Shown here: piece after piece, positions 14,958 to 24,790 of the stretch
How the letters are laid out: each line of letters opens with the position of its first letter
Numbering within the stretch: position 1 is the stretch's first letter
From: Thermogladius calderae 1633
GTDB lineage: Archaea > Thermoproteota > Thermoprotei_A > Sulfolobales > Desulfurococcaceae
DNA length: 64,000 bases
Assembly (NCBI RefSeq): GCF_000264495.1
Contig: NC_017954.1
Coordinates: forward strand, 124,001-188,000
Direction: 5' to 3'
Program-made: the position numbers and the translations under genes
Notes under the pieces: model-generated
Told to the model about the DNA's origin: nothing
Databases searched by the model: none
What the model saw: the letters and a program-made list of their open reading frames with translations, nothing else

Positions 14958-17900
14958 CTAGCTCTCCCTCCCGCAGTAGAACGAGTAACTGTCCCTGAGC
15001 TTGCTCAGGAGTTCTTCGTTGTTCAAGACCATGCTGTGAAGCTCACTATATATCGCGTTGAGCACGCTCAAGTAGTCCTCTTTACCGGTTGCTACGTCGT
15101 CCATTTTACTCTCCAGTAGCCTCGTAGCCTCAACACCGATCATAGGCGTTTTCGCCCAGCTTCTCCTCCCTGACGCGTTGTGCGGGAACACGTCTTTGAA
15201 CAGGAACTCCGCTACCATCTTGCCCTTTTTAGCTACTATTAGCCTGTTCTCCCTGATAATCACGTAGCCCCTCTCCACGAGAGTAGATATGATTTTCGCG
15301 TAAGTACTCGGTCTACCGATCCCCTTCTCCTTCATCCACGAGATGACCTCGTGGGTTTTCGGGAGTGGGGGTTGAATGAATATCACGTCTTTGACGACCA
15401 GTTTCACCGGTGTCTCGACTTCCGGCAGTTTTTTCTTGGGGTCTACAGTAAACGGCTTATACATTTCCAAGAAGCCCGGCTCGACCACGTCTACGTAGTC
15501 GGTTTGCTCCAGCGAGACTTTTTTCGCACACTCGCCCTCCGCTCCGCCCTTTAAACAAAACTCCAGCCCATACTTCTCGGCAAGAACTTTCGCCGCCTTC
15601 ATCTGGCTGGCAATGAACCTCCTGAATATAAGGTCGTACAACTGGTAGTGCTCTCTCCTCAACTGGATGGGGAAGTCCAGCACTCCCTCCCTTACAAGTT
15701 CCCTCAGGCGCTCGGCGTCGATAGGCCTGGTGGGTCTTATACACTCGTGCGCCCCGCCCGTACCCCACTGCCTGGGCTTGAACAGGGCTGTGTCACCATA
15801 CTTCTCCTCAATGTACTGCCTCGCCACGGCCAAGCCCGCATCGCTTACCCTAGTGCTGTCGGTCCTGTGATACGTTATCAAGCCCACCTCGAAGAGTTCC
15901 TGGGCTATATTCATGGCTAGAGAGGCCGTGAAGCCTAGGGTTCTCGACGCTTCCGCCAGCAGGGTGTCTGTCGTGAACGGGGGCGAGGGTTCCACCTCTC
16001 TCTCCTCGTGCCTCAGTTTTACGAGTCTCACCTCCACGTTCTCCTTGAAAGACTTCGACAGCTTGTCCCTCATCCTCTTAGAGGTCACCTTGAACTTTCT
16101 GCCACGAAACTCCCTCTCAGCGAGTTCGCTGAGAATGCTCGAGAACCTCCTCATCTTTAATGGTATCTCCACTCTCTTCTCGACGCCGTCGTGAGAGAGT
16201 GTCACTGAGAGCCTGTACCCGCTGAGCTTACTTTTTTTCGTCACGCCCTCGAGTACGTACTTGAGGACGGGGCTCTGCACCCTTCCGGCGCTCCAGTTGT
16301 AGTTAGGCCTGCAACAGTCGCGGACGCTCTTAATCCCCTTCTTGGGGTTATGCATTTCTTCGTAACAGTATTTGACCCACAGGTACTTCTGGAGGATAGC
16401 GGATAGCGTGAAGCCGACCCACCTATCGTCAAGCCTCCTCACGATCTGCGCCTTAACCATGTTGAGGTCTATGTCCTCTGGGTTCGTAATGGCGTTCAGG
16501 ATCGCCCTCTTCGTGACCTCGTGGAACCTTATCCTCTTAATGTTCCTGTTGTAGGGCCTTAGTAGTACCGTTAGATCCCAGGCTATCTTCTCACCCTCGG
16601 TATCCGGGTCTGTGCCCACTAGGACGAGGTCTACCTCCCTAGCCAGCTCTCTCAGCACGTTTATCACCTCGAGCTTCCGCAACGCTATCTTGTCGCAGAG
16701 AGCCTGTTCTTGTGGCTCTTCTGTGAACTGGCGCCCGTCCTCGCACTTCTTAATGTCCGTGTAAATCGGGATGAACTTAGACCCGTCTCTCAAGATACCG
16801 TAGACGCTCTCGTCATCCACGTCCCTCCCGGCCAGTTTCTCGAATATGAGGTCCCTGTTCTTGCTCGCTACTAGGTCGTATACGTGTCCCCCGCTCGCGA
16901 CGATCGTGAGGATGTAGTTGCCAGTGGCAACTTCGTAGGCGAGCAAGCCCTTGCCGAGAATCCTGATAGAGGGCCTTCCGAAGAACCTGGCTATCGTCCT
17001 AGCCTTGTTCGGGGACTCGACTATCAAGAGCGTGGACTTTACCAGCTGGTGCACCTTGCTCTCCTTCACCTCGCCCTTCATGACCCTCAGTACTTCCTCC
17101 CTGTCCCTATCTATCTCCGACATCACCGCGTCTAGGTCCACGTCCTTCAAGTCCTTGAACTGGAAGTCTTCTAGAACCCACCTCAGCCTCCTAGCGAGCC
17201 CCCTAAGAAGCCTGACGTCGTCTACCACCAGCACGGAAAGCCCCTTCGTCAGCCCGCCAGGGTACAGCCTACTGGTTCTACCACTAGCTTGGATGTAAGT
17301 CGTGTAGTCCGGTATCATGATGTACTGCTGGCCGTCCTCCGTCACCAGCGCGACCTCCCCCACGCTGCTCAGCTTACTCCTCACGTCCTCCCTAGACAGA
17401 AGCCTCCTGGCGTACTCGAGAGCTGTAACCAAGTCCCTTAGTAGGGGGGTCTCCTCGACCTGCTCGCCACTGAGCTTCTTCTTGAAGTCCTCCCTGACCC
17501 TGAAAAGCGCGGCGCCGCTGAGTCTCCTGAACCTAGAGGACAGCCTACCAAAGATTTTCTCCAGGTCGCGTTTCTCGTCTCCCTCAACGACCTCTAGAAG
17601 AGCCGCTATTAGCCTCAACAGGTCTATTGGGGAGACGTCCTCGAGTTTGCTACTGAACTTGTGGCGGGGTACTCCAGCGAATACTGCGTACCTTACTCTA
17701 GCAGGCATGTCAAGCCCTCTCACCAGCGTCCCGTAGTAGACCGCGACGCCGACTAAGACGTCTACATCGCCTCTCTCGAACTCAGAGAGTATCCGAGGCG
17801 GCTTCTTGCTGTGGAAGGACTCCGCTTTAACACCGCGCTCCCTCAACAACCCGGCTAGTTTATCGGCGTACTCAACGCCTTTGTCGACGGGGACGAAAAC

Positions 17901-19058
17901 AAGCCCGCCGCTACCCAGTTTCGAGACCAGGTCTACGACCGTCTCCTCGACGCTCTCCTCGGGTACAGTGTACGTGTCCACTATATTCCTCAAAGCCTCG
18001 GGTCTCGAGCCCGCCACGAAGCCCAGGAAAACCTTGAACAGCTTCGGGTAGACTCCCCGGGGCCTACCGGTCGCGGTGTTCACCACTAATACGGTGTCTA
18101 CTCTCCTCCTGACTTCGCCCAGCTTCCTCTCCAGCTCCTCGACCTCCTTCTCGAGCTCCGACCTTTCTTCGTCGCTCAGCCTCCTAGCTAGCCTCTGCGT
18201 TGCCCTGACGAGCTTAATACCCTCCTCTATCTCCTCTTCAGTAATACCTATCAGTCTCATTACGGTGGACACAGACCGCTTACTCCTCAAGACCGCGTCG
18301 ACGTCGTCCATTACTACCAGCTTGTACTTGTGCCTACTCAGTACTTCGACGTTTTCCTGAAGGAACCTGTTAGTTACAAGTAGCACGTTGAAGCTGCCTT
18401 CTTCTATAGCCTTCATCGCCTTAGCTCTCTCCTCCTTCCCCATCCTACCGTAGAAGTAGACTACTCTCACGCAATCGCTCTCGGCGTTCTCGTCCTCGGC
18501 GCATAGGCGGAGACCCGCGTTCTCAGCGAGCTCTTTGACCCTGCTAATGGACTGGGTTAGTAGTACTACTGTGGGGAAGGCGACTACTACCTTGTACCCC
18601 CTGTTCTTAGAGACCAGGTAGAGCGACATAACGAGGGAGAATAGGGTCTTACCCATACCCGTCGGCGCGACAATGGTGAACGAGACCCCCCTCAGTACCC
18701 GCCTAGCCCACGTCTTCTGGGCGCTCGAGGGCCTCGAGCCCTTTGTAGCCCTAGTAAAGAACTCCTCGAACTCTCTAAGGGCTTCCTCCTCCTCGAGGAG
18801 CTTCTTCAGCCCGCCCTCTTTGTTGGCCAGCCTCTCGTAGTACGTCTTGAAGAGGTCTAGGTCTTCTAGTCCCGCCCCCGACTCGTCGATCTTCTTCTTG
18901 AGCTCAAAGAAGTCCTCGTCTCTCAAACACGACTTGCAGGGGGCCCTGTAAAAGAGGCGTAGGTCGTCGATGTCCCTACCACAGTTAGGACACGCGTGCC
19001 TGTAAACGGCTATGGGCTCGTCCAGCCTCTTTAAACCAACCTCCATGGAACCAGCCAT
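14958..19058 (-). CDS. rgy: Reverse gyrase
   Basis: The hallmark enzyme of hyperthermophiles: it introduces positive supercoils using ATP. The 1366 residues comprise an N-terminal zinc finger (CPNC...CKSC, residues about 23-42), an SF2 helicase-like half with Walker A APTGMGKT near residue 132 and VMDDVDAV as motif II, and a topoisomerase IA half starting at LLIVESPNKARTIARFFG (about 680) with the active tyrosine in LITYHRTDSTRVS (about 1062). The second zinc finger, between Toprim parts, keeps only two Cys (KKCEDG...QALC). ATG 19058 follows a TATA box; the nitrilase-like gene is downstream in the same unit. Confidence 0.97.
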   Translation of the reverse strand: MAGSMEVGLKRLDEPIAVYRHACPNCGRDIDDLRLFYRAPCKSCLRDEDFFELKKKIDESGAGLEDLDLFKTYYERLANKEGGLKKLLEEEEALREFEEFFTRATKGSRPSSAQKTWARRVLRGVSFTIVAPTGMGKTLFSLVMSLYLVSKNRGYKVVVAFPTVVLLTQSISRVKELAENAGLRLCAEDENAESDCVRVVYFYGRMGKEERAKAMKAIEEGSFNVLLVTNRFLQENVEVLSRHKYKLVVMDDVDAVLRSKRSVSTVMRLIGITEEEIEEGIKLVRATQRLARRLSDEERSELEKEVEELERKLGEVRRRVDTVLVVNTATGRPRGVYPKLFKVFLGFVAGSRPEALRNIVDTYTVPEESVEETVVDLVSKLGSGGLVFVPVDKGVEYADKLAGLLRERGVKAESFHSKKPPRILSEFERGDVDVLVGVAVYYGTLVRGLDMPARVRYAVFAGVPRHKFSSKLEDVSPIDLLRLIAALLEVVEGDEKRDLEKIFGRLSSRFRRLSGAALFRVREDFKKKLSGEQVEETPLLRDLVTALEYARRLLSREDVRSKLSSVGEVALVTEDGQQYIMIPDYTTYIQASGRTSRLYPGGLTKGLSVLVVDDVRLLRGLARRLRWVLEDFQFKDLKDVDLDAVMSEIDRDREEVLRVMKGEVKESKVHQLVKSTLLIVESPNKARTIARFFGRPSIRILGKGLLAYEVATGNYILTIVASGGHVYDLVASKNRDLIFEKLAGRDVDDESVYGILRDGSKFIPIYTDIKKCEDGRQFTEEPQEQALCDKIALRKLEVINVLRELAREVDLVLVGTDPDTEGEKIAWDLTVLLRPYNRNIKRIRFHEVTKRAILNAITNPEDIDLNMVKAQIVRRLDDRWVGFTLSAILQKYLWVKYCYEEMHNPKKGIKSVRDCCRPNYNWSAGRVQSPVLKYVLEGVTKKSKLSGYRLSVTLSHDGVEKRVEIPLKMRRFSSILSELAEREFRGRKFKVTSKRMRDKLSKSFKENVEVRLVKLRHEEREVEPSPPFTTDTLLAEASRTLGFTASLAMNIAQELFEVGLITYHRTDSTRVSDAGLAVARQYIEEKYGDTALFKPRQWGTGGAHECIRPTRPIDAERLRELVREGVLDFPIQLRREHYQLYDLIFRRFIASQMKAAKVLAEKYGLEFCLKGGAEGECAKKVSLEQTDYVDVVEPGFLEMYKPFTVDPKKKLPEVETPVKLVVKDVIFIQPPLPKTHEVISWMKEKGIGRPSTYAKIISTLVERGYVIIRENRLIVAKKGKMVAEFLFKDVFPHNASGRRSWAKTPMIGVEATRLLESKMDDVATGKEDYLSVLNAIYSELHSMVLNNEELLSKLRDSYSFYCGRES

Positions 19059-19092
19059 TGTTTTCTATGTGATTAAACCGTTGAAGGACAGC

Positions 19093-19100
19093 TTATATAA
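19093..19100 (-). promoter_or_regulatory. TATA box of the reverse gyrase gene
   Basis: TTATATAA (self-complementary) lies 35-42 bases upstream of the reverse gyrase ATG and gives a predicted transcript start about ten bases before it. No Shine-Dalgarno site is visible, consistent with a very short leader. Confidence 0.55.
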
Positions 19101-19132
19101 CTTTCCTTCTACAATGGGCAAGCAAAAAATTC

Positions 19133-19873
19133 TTAACCGACAACACCACGTGTCTTCACGACTTTGTCCGGGTATATCACGATACCCTTGTCTGTTATCT
19201 CGAATGGGTGCCTCTTCAGGCTGTGGCTGGTGCCCCTCATCTTCCAGACTATAACGCTCCTGATCAGCTCCCCGTCGACCTCGTCGAGGTCGAGCCTGAC
19301 GATACCGTCCGCCGCGTGTTCTACGCCCGGGCCACCGAAACCCCTCTCTGTCACCGACACCTGTGACACCAGTATTGACGTGGTGCCTGTACCCGAGAGC
19401 ACCTTCTTCAACGACATTATCACGCTCCTCGCCACTGACGGTTTAGTCAGGTATAGAGTTGAGACGCTGTCTATCACCACCCTCATAGCGTTCACGTCTT
19501 TGAGAGCCGTCCTCAGGACGTCCACGAGCTCGCCTACGTCTGTCGGGTCTTTGACGACGTACTTCTCCCTCTTCGCGGCCTCCCCGATCCCCCCGGTGAA
19601 CGCGTCTACGACCGCGAAAACCCCCTGCTGCTCGTATTGCTTTACATCCCAGCCGAACTGCTTCATGTTGACCCTTACCTGGACGGGGTGCTCCTCTAGA
19701 GCCACGTACACGCCCGGCTCACCCATCTGGAGACCGTTCCACAGGAACTGGCTCGCCATTATAGTCTTACCCGTGCCCGGCCCGCCGCTCAGCAACACCA
19801 CGTTCCTCTTCGGAATACCGCCGTTCAGTATCTCGTCGAACCCCGGGATACCCGTCTTTACTCTCTCTACCAT
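19133..19873 (-). CDS. KaiC-like RecA-superfamily ATPase (single domain)
   Basis: A 246-residue protein with one KaiC domain: [15 protein letters not shown] at the N-terminus, Walker A GGPGTGKT, then the paired acidic EEHP, Walker B RVVIDSVS, and [11 protein letters not shown] near the C-terminus. Such archaeal proteins bind ATP as hexamers and are thought to be signalling or regulatory; the role here is unknown. ATG 19873 is preceded by GGCGGTGGTCAGAG; a longer frame to 19900 lacks such a site. A paralogue sits at 24776-25600, on the far side of cdc48 and tmcA. Confidence 0.85.
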   Translation of the reverse strand: MVERVKTGIPGFDEILNGGIPKRNVVLLSGGPGTGKTIMASQFLWNGLQMGEPGVYVALEEHPVQVRVNMKQFGWDVKQYEQQGVFAVVDAFTGGIGEAAKREKYVVKDPTDVGELVDVLRTALKDVNAMRVVIDSVSTLYLTKPSVARSVIMSLKKVLSGTGTTSILVSQVSVTERGFGGPGVEHAADGIVRLDLDEVDGELIRSVIVWKMRGTSHSLKRHPFEITDKGIVIYPDKVVKTRGVVG

Positions 19874-19944
19874 CTCTGACCACCGCCAGAACAGCCGCAT
19901 TAATCACTCTGGAAAAACAGTATTAAAAACCTTGTACCGTGGAG

Positions 19945-20050
19945 ATTGTCTAGCCGTCCCAAACCACATTTGTGTGAGTAGACAGGTTTGGTCTCTAGAC
20001 GGCTCGCTACTCACACACCGTGACCACGTGGGGCTCGTCTACAGGGTGTT
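19945..20050 (+). ncRNA. Candidate structured RNA with an H-type pseudoknot
   Basis: The gap between the KaiC-like gene and cdc48 holds nested inverted repeats. AGCCGTC+CCAAACC (19952-19965) pairs with GGTTTGG (19985-19991) and GACGGCT (19998-20004), a 14-bp stem with a six-base bulge. Its loop contains TGTGTGAGTAG (19971-19981), which is an exact 11-base complement of CTACTCACACA (20007-20017) just past the stem, forming a pseudoknot. A TATA-like TATTAAAAAC (19921-19930) lies about 25 bases before the structure. The ends given are estimates. Alternatively the pairing is a DNA-level element or a leader of cdc48. Confidence 0.45.
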
Positions 20051-20051
20051 A

Positions 20052-20060
20052 AATTATAAT
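20052..20060 (+). promoter_or_regulatory. TATA-like box proximal to cdc48
   Basis: AATTATAAT lies about 50 bases upstream of the GTG start, giving a short leader that includes the Shine-Dalgarno GAGGTG (20095-20100). It separates the structured RNA candidate from the cdc48 message. Confidence 0.4.
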
Positions 20061-20107
20061 AACTGATTATCGCCCTAATTACAAATCTGGACTAGAGGTG
20101 CTTCTCC

Positions 20108-22327
20108 GTGAGTAAGACTGGCGAGGTCAAGTTAAGGGTTCTAGAGGCGAGAACCAGCGACGTCGGCAGGAAGATCGCGAGGATGGACGAGAGAGTAATG
20201 AGGAGCCTCGGTGTAGAGTCAGGCGACTACATCGAGGTCATAGGGCCTAAGGGCTCTGTCATAGTGAGGGTACTCCCCGCTAGGCCCGAGGACGCTGGGA
20301 GGGAGGTGATAAGGCTAGACGGCTACATAAGGAATAAGATCGGTGTCGGGATAAACGAGTACGTCACTGTGAGGCCCGCTAAGATCGAGCCGGCTACAAG
20401 GGTCGTCTTAGCACCCGTGGCGCCCGAGGGTTACGGTTTCTACGGGATCTCCCTAGATCCGAGCTACGTGAGGCGCCTCCTACCCCCCTACACGCCTGTG
20501 AGCAGGGGGGAGATAATCGTAATACCGTTTTTCGGCATGGAGTTGAAGATGGCTGTAGTGAGCACGCACCCTACGTCGAACGTGTACATAACCGAGAACA
20601 CTGAGATAGTGGTCAGAGAAGAGCCTGTGAAGGGGGAGGCCGTCGCCAGGGGGATACCCAGAGTCACATGGGAGGACATAGGCGACCTGGAAGAGGTCAA
20701 GGAGAGGATCAGGGAGATCGTCGAGCTCCCCCTTAGACACCCAGAGCTCTTCAACAGGCTGGGTATAGAGCCCCCGAAGGGGATACTACTCTATGGTCCC
20801 CCCGGTACCGGCAAGACACTCCTAGCCAAGGCACTGGCCAACGAGATCGGCGCCTACTTCATAGCGATCAACGGCCCGGAGATCATGAGCAAGTTCTACG
20901 GTGAGTCGGAGGAGAGGCTTAGAGAAGTGTTCAAGGAAGCCGAGCAGAACGCCCCGGCCATAATCTTCATCGACGAGATCGACAGCATAGCTCCGAAGAG
21001 GGAGGAGGTCGTAGGAGAGGTCGAGAAGAGAGTTGTAGCACAGTTGCTCACGTTGATGGACGGTTTGAAGGAGAGAGGCAGGGTCATAGTGATAGGCGCC
21101 ACTAACAGGCCCGACGCGCTGGACCCGGCTCTAAGGAGGCCGGGCAGGTTCGACAGGGAGATCGAGATACCGCCACCCGACAAGAGAGCTAGGAGGGAGA
21201 TCCTCGCCGTCCACACCAGGAACATGCCCCTCGCCGAGGACGTGGACTTGACTAAGCTGGCCGAGATCACGCACGGTTACACGGGGGCAGACCTAGCAGC
21301 GCTAGTCAAAGAGGCGGCTCTCGCGGCTTTGAGGAGGTTCGTGAAGGAGGAGAACGTCGACCTCAACCAGTCTATACCTGCCAGCAAGCTTGAGAAGCTC
21401 AAGGTGACGATGGGTGACTTCCTGAACGCACTCAAACTCGTACAGCCCTCGCTGATCAGAGAGGTCTTCGTCGAGGTACCTGAGGTCAGGTGGAGCGATA
21501 TAGGCGGTCTAGAGGACGTCAAGCAACAGCTCAGGGAGGCTGTCGAATGGCCGCTCAAGTACCCTGAGATCATTAGCAAAATGGGTATAGAGCCCCCGAA
21601 GGGGATACTACTCTATGGTCCCCCTGGTACTGGTAAGACCCTGCTGGCCAAGGCTGTTGCGACTGAGAGTGGTGCTAACTTCATCGCTATCAGAGGGCCC
21701 GAGGTACTCAGCAAGTGGGTGGGCGAGTCCGAGAAAGCAGTAAGAGAAGTGTTCAGGAGGGCCAGGCAGGTCGCCCCGTGCGTGGTCTTCTTCGACGAGA
21801 TAGACTCGATAGCGCCAGCTAGAGGAGCGAGGTACGACAGCGGCGTCACCGACAGGATCGTGAACCAGCTACTCACCGAGCTCGACGGTATACAGCCCCT
21901 CAGGAAGGTTGTCGTGATAGCGGCCACCAATAGACCGGACATACTAGACCCCGCACTACTGAGGCCAGGCAGGTTTGACAGGCTCGTCTACGTGCCCCCG
22001 CCGGACTACAAGGCTAGGCTCGAGATCTTCAAGGTGCACACGAGGAGAGTCCCGTTGGCGAGCGACGTTAACCTGGAGGAGCTAGCGAGGCTCACGGAGG
22101 GTTACACTGGCGCCGACATAGCCGCTGTCGTGAGAGAAGCGGTGATGCTCGCCTTGAGGGAGAGGCTCGAGGCCAGGCCTGTGGAGATGAAGTACTTCCT
22201 TAAGGCGCTCGAGGTCGTGAAGCCGAGCCTGACAAAGGAGCAGATCGAGGAGTACGAGAGGCTCGCTTCGGAGATCAAGAGAATGAGCGGTGTCACTAGA
22301 CGCGCCGCCCCCTCTCCATACGGTTAG
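20108..22327 (+). CDS. cdc48: AAA ATPase Cdc48/VAT (p97 family)
   Basis: An unfoldase that feeds substrates to the proteasome and remodels protein complexes; forms hexameric rings. The 739 residues carry an N-domain (double-psi barrel plus four-stranded part, about 1-185), D1 with Walker A GPPGTGKT near residue 230 and Walker [10 protein letters not shown], and D2 with a second GPPGTGKT near 503 and VVFFDEIDS, each followed by an SRH with arginine fingers ([18 protein letters not shown]). The GTG start has GAGGTG seven bases upstream. tmcA begins 15 bases after the stop. A 43-base run is identical between D1 and D2. Confidence 0.97.
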   Translation: MSKTGEVKLRVLEARTSDVGRKIARMDERVMRSLGVESGDYIEVIGPKGSVIVRVLPARPEDAGREVIRLDGYIRNKIGVGINEYVTVRPAKIEPATRVVLAPVAPEGYGFYGISLDPSYVRRLLPPYTPVSRGEIIVIPFFGMELKMAVVSTHPTSNVYITENTEIVVREEPVKGEAVARGIPRVTWEDIGDLEEVKERIREIVELPLRHPELFNRLGIEPPKGILLYGPPGTGKTLLAKALANEIGAYFIAINGPEIMSKFYGESEERLREVFKEAEQNAPAIIFIDEIDSIAPKREEVVGEVEKRVVAQLLTLMDGLKERGRVIVIGATNRPDALDPALRRPGRFDREIEIPPPDKRARREILAVHTRNMPLAEDVDLTKLAEITHGYTGADLAALVKEAALAALRRFVKEENVDLNQSIPASKLEKLKVTMGDFLNALKLVQPSLIREVFVEVPEVRWSDIGGLEDVKQQLREAVEWPLKYPEIISKMGIEPPKGILLYGPPGTGKTLLAKAVATESGANFIAIRGPEVLSKWVGESEKAVREVFRRARQVAPCVVFFDEIDSIAPARGARYDSGVTDRIVNQLLTELDGIQPLRKVVVIAATNRPDILDPALLRPGRFDRLVYVPPPDYKARLEIFKVHTRRVPLASDVNLEELARLTEGYTGADIAAVVREAVMLALRERLEARPVEMKYFLKALEVVKPSLTKEQIEEYERLASEIKRMSGVTRRAAPSPYG

Positions 22328-22342
22328 ACGAGGCTAGACCAG

Positions 22343-24790
22343 TTGGCAGGAGAAATACCCTCGTCGTTCAATAAGCTTTTGTCTACTATTGGGAAGAGCG
22401 AGGAGTTCCTAGTCAAGAGGAGGCTTAGGAGCCTACTCGTCATATCGGGCTCCGACGGCGAGAAGCTGGGGCACCTGGCCGCGAGGGCTATCTCCTACCA
22501 CGAGCGGGTTAGGCACAGGTACGACAAGAGGAAGTACACTGGCCTGTACGTCTACCACGACGAGTTCCCCGAAGCAGAGTCCATGAAGGAGGTCTTCGAG
22601 GGGCACGCCAAGAACTTCAAGTACACCAAGTTCGAGTTCGACGTCTACGAGAAGTCGGAGAAGTACCTGGGCAAGACCTACTCCTACCTAGTCCTAGACC
22701 TGACCAGGGACTTGAAGCCTAACGACATAGGCAAGTTGACCGGCATAGTCGAGGGAGGAGGGCTCGTAGTATTCCTTACGCCGAGCTGGGAGGACTGGGA
22801 CAGCCACTTGACGATATTCAAGCAGAACCTGACCGTGCCGCAGTTCCCGGAGCCGCGTCACGTGTTCATAACCTGGTTCAAGAGCAAGCTACTGGAACAC
22901 GAGGGCGTGGCCGTATACGACTCCGACGAAAACAGGGTGCTGAAGAAGTTCGCTCTAGACAAGGAGAAGTACAGCGAGGCGGCGAGCCGGGACGTAGTCA
23001 TGCCCGAGGAGACGCTCTTCCCTAGAGAGCTCTACGAGCTCGCGTTGACGAACGACCAGGTGAGAGTCGTCGAGCTGATGGAGTGGTTCTACGAGAAGCC
23101 TAAGGGCAAGAAGGTCCTCGTAGTCACCGCTGACAGGGGTAGGGGGAAGAGCTGTGCCGTCGCGATAGGCTCCGTGGGTCTAATACACCTGCTATCCAAA
23201 GTCAAGCCCAAGCCGAGGGTGCTAGTGACCGCCCCCTCGCCCGGTAGCGTACAGTCTTTCTTCACCATGGCCGCCACCGCCTTAGACGCACTGGGCTACA
23301 AGTACGACGTCGTCAAGAAGGGCGGGGACGTGATAGAACTGAGGAGTAGCAGGTTCAGTATCGAGTACTGGGAGCCTCTCTCCGTGCCGAAAATCAAGGC
23401 AGACCTCGTCGTGGTGGACGAGGCCTCCGGTATACACGTGCCCATGCTGTACAAGATATGGGAGGCCCACAGAAGGACGGTCTACGCGACTACGATCCAC
23501 GGCTACGAGGGTGCGGGTAGGGGCTTCTCTGTCAGGTTCTTGAGGAGGGTGAAGAGCGACAAGTCCACCGAGGTGCTGGAGTACGAGATGACGGAGCCCA
23601 TACGCTACGGTAGGAACGACCCTGTAGAGGTGTGGTCCTTCAAGACCCTCCTCCTAGACGCCGAGCCAGCCGAGCTCGACGAGGACGACCTGAGAGACAT
23701 CGACGAGAAGAACCTCGTCTACATCTCCTACGACCCATCGTATCTATTCAGTAAGAGTGGTGAGGAGGAGCTCAGGCAGCTCTTCGGCATATACGTCCTA
23801 GCCCACTACAGGAACGAGCCAGACGACCTCGGGATGCTGGCTGACGCCCCACACCACTTGATCAGGGCTGTCAAGACAAGGTCGGGGAAGATCGTCTGCG
23901 CTATCCAGATAGCCGAGGAGGGCCCGATACCGGAGAGCATGGTCGACGAGCTCTTGAAGGGGGGTAGGATACCCGGTAACATAATACCGGACAGGTTCCT
24001 GAAGCACACCAGGCTCCGGGAGTTCGGCGAGTTAAAGGGATGGAGGATCGTCAGGATAGCGACACACCCCAGCGTCCAGGGCAGGGGGATTGGCAGCTGG
24101 GGGCTCAAGAAGCTGATCGAGGAGGCCACCCTCAGGGGCCTGGACTGGGTCGCCTCGGGCTTCGGAGTAAACGAGGAGCTACTGAAGTTCTGGGTCAAGA
24201 ACGGGTTTAAGACTGTTCACATAAGCCCCGACAGGAACCCCGTCAGCGGCGAGTACACGATACTCGTCGTGTACCCGTTGAACGAGAGGACGAGGGGGTT
24301 CGTCGAGGTGTCTGAGAGAGAGTTCAAAGCCAAGCTACTACTCAGCCTACCGATAAACTACAGGGACATGGAGCCGGACGTCGCGAAGCTACTCGTCGAC
24401 TCGACGCCCCCTATACTCGAAAAGCTGGACAAGAGCTACCTCACTCCTATACAGATGGACAGGCTATGGGTCTACTGCTTGGGCCCTATGACTTTCGAGG
24501 CGGCGGCGGACCTCATGTTTAAACTAGCTAACCTCTACTTCTCGCTCCCGGCCGGGTCGAGACCGCAGCTCTCACACCTCGAGGAGTTTGTCCTCTTGAC
24601 TAAGGCCCTCCAGGGGAGGAGCTGGGAGGACCTCGAGGAGATCCTCAAGAAGCCGGCTAAGGACCTCCACAAAGTGGCACACGACATAGCCTGCAAGATG
24701 TTCGAGTTCTTGACAGGAGTTAAACCAGAGGACTACAAACCGGGTATCAGGCTCGGGGACTACGGTGGCGGTAGGCTACTCTTCCTCTAG
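22343..24790 (+). CDS. tmcA: tRNA(Met) cytidine acetyltransferase TmcA
   Basis: Acetylates cytidine (ac4C) on tRNA, and in archaeal relatives also rRNA, with acetyl-CoA and ATP. The 815-residue protein has the DUF1726-like N-terminal part, an RNA-helicase-like ATPase with Walker A DRGRGKS (about 266-272) and VVVDEAS, and a GNAT acetyltransferase with VQGRGIGSWGL near residue 577, then a C-terminal helical tRNA-binding tail. TTG start at 22343, 15 bases after cdc48 on the same strand, so likely co-transcribed. The end overlaps the convergent KaiC-like gene by 15 bases. Confidence 0.93.
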   Translation: MAGEIPSSFNKLLSTIGKSEEFLVKRRLRSLLVISGSDGEKLGHLAARAISYHERVRHRYDKRKYTGLYVYHDEFPEAESMKEVFEGHAKNFKYTKFEFDVYEKSEKYLGKTYSYLVLDLTRDLKPNDIGKLTGIVEGGGLVVFLTPSWEDWDSHLTIFKQNLTVPQFPEPRHVFITWFKSKLLEHEGVAVYDSDENRVLKKFALDKEKYSEAASRDVVMPEETLFPRELYELALTNDQVRVVELMEWFYEKPKGKKVLVVTADRGRGKSCAVAIGSVGLIHLLSKVKPKPRVLVTAPSPGSVQSFFTMAATALDALGYKYDVVKKGGDVIELRSSRFSIEYWEPLSVPKIKADLVVVDEASGIHVPMLYKIWEAHRRTVYATTIHGYEGAGRGFSVRFLRRVKSDKSTEVLEYEMTEPIRYGRNDPVEVWSFKTLLLDAEPAELDEDDLRDIDEKNLVYISYDPSYLFSKSGEEELRQLFGIYVLAHYRNEPDDLGMLADAPHHLIRAVKTRSGKIVCAIQIAEEGPIPESMVDELLKGGRIPGNIIPDRFLKHTRLREFGELKGWRIVRIATHPSVQGRGIGSWGLKKLIEEATLRGLDWVASGFGVNEELLKFWVKNGFKTVHISPDRNPVSGEYTILVVYPLNERTRGFVEVSEREFKAKLLLSLPINYRDMEPDVAKLLVDSTPPILEKLDKSYLTPIQMDRLWVYCLGPMTFEAAADLMFKLANLYFSLPAGSRPQLSHLEEFVLLTKALQGRSWEDLEEILKKPAKDLHKVAHDIACKMFEFLTGVKPEDYKPGIRLGDYGGGRLLFL

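Noticed and set aside
16884-17298. Overlapping reading frames opposite the reverse gyrase gene
   Set aside because: They are antisense shadows of the high-GC coding strand, have no Shine-Dalgarno or promoter, and lack any domain sense.
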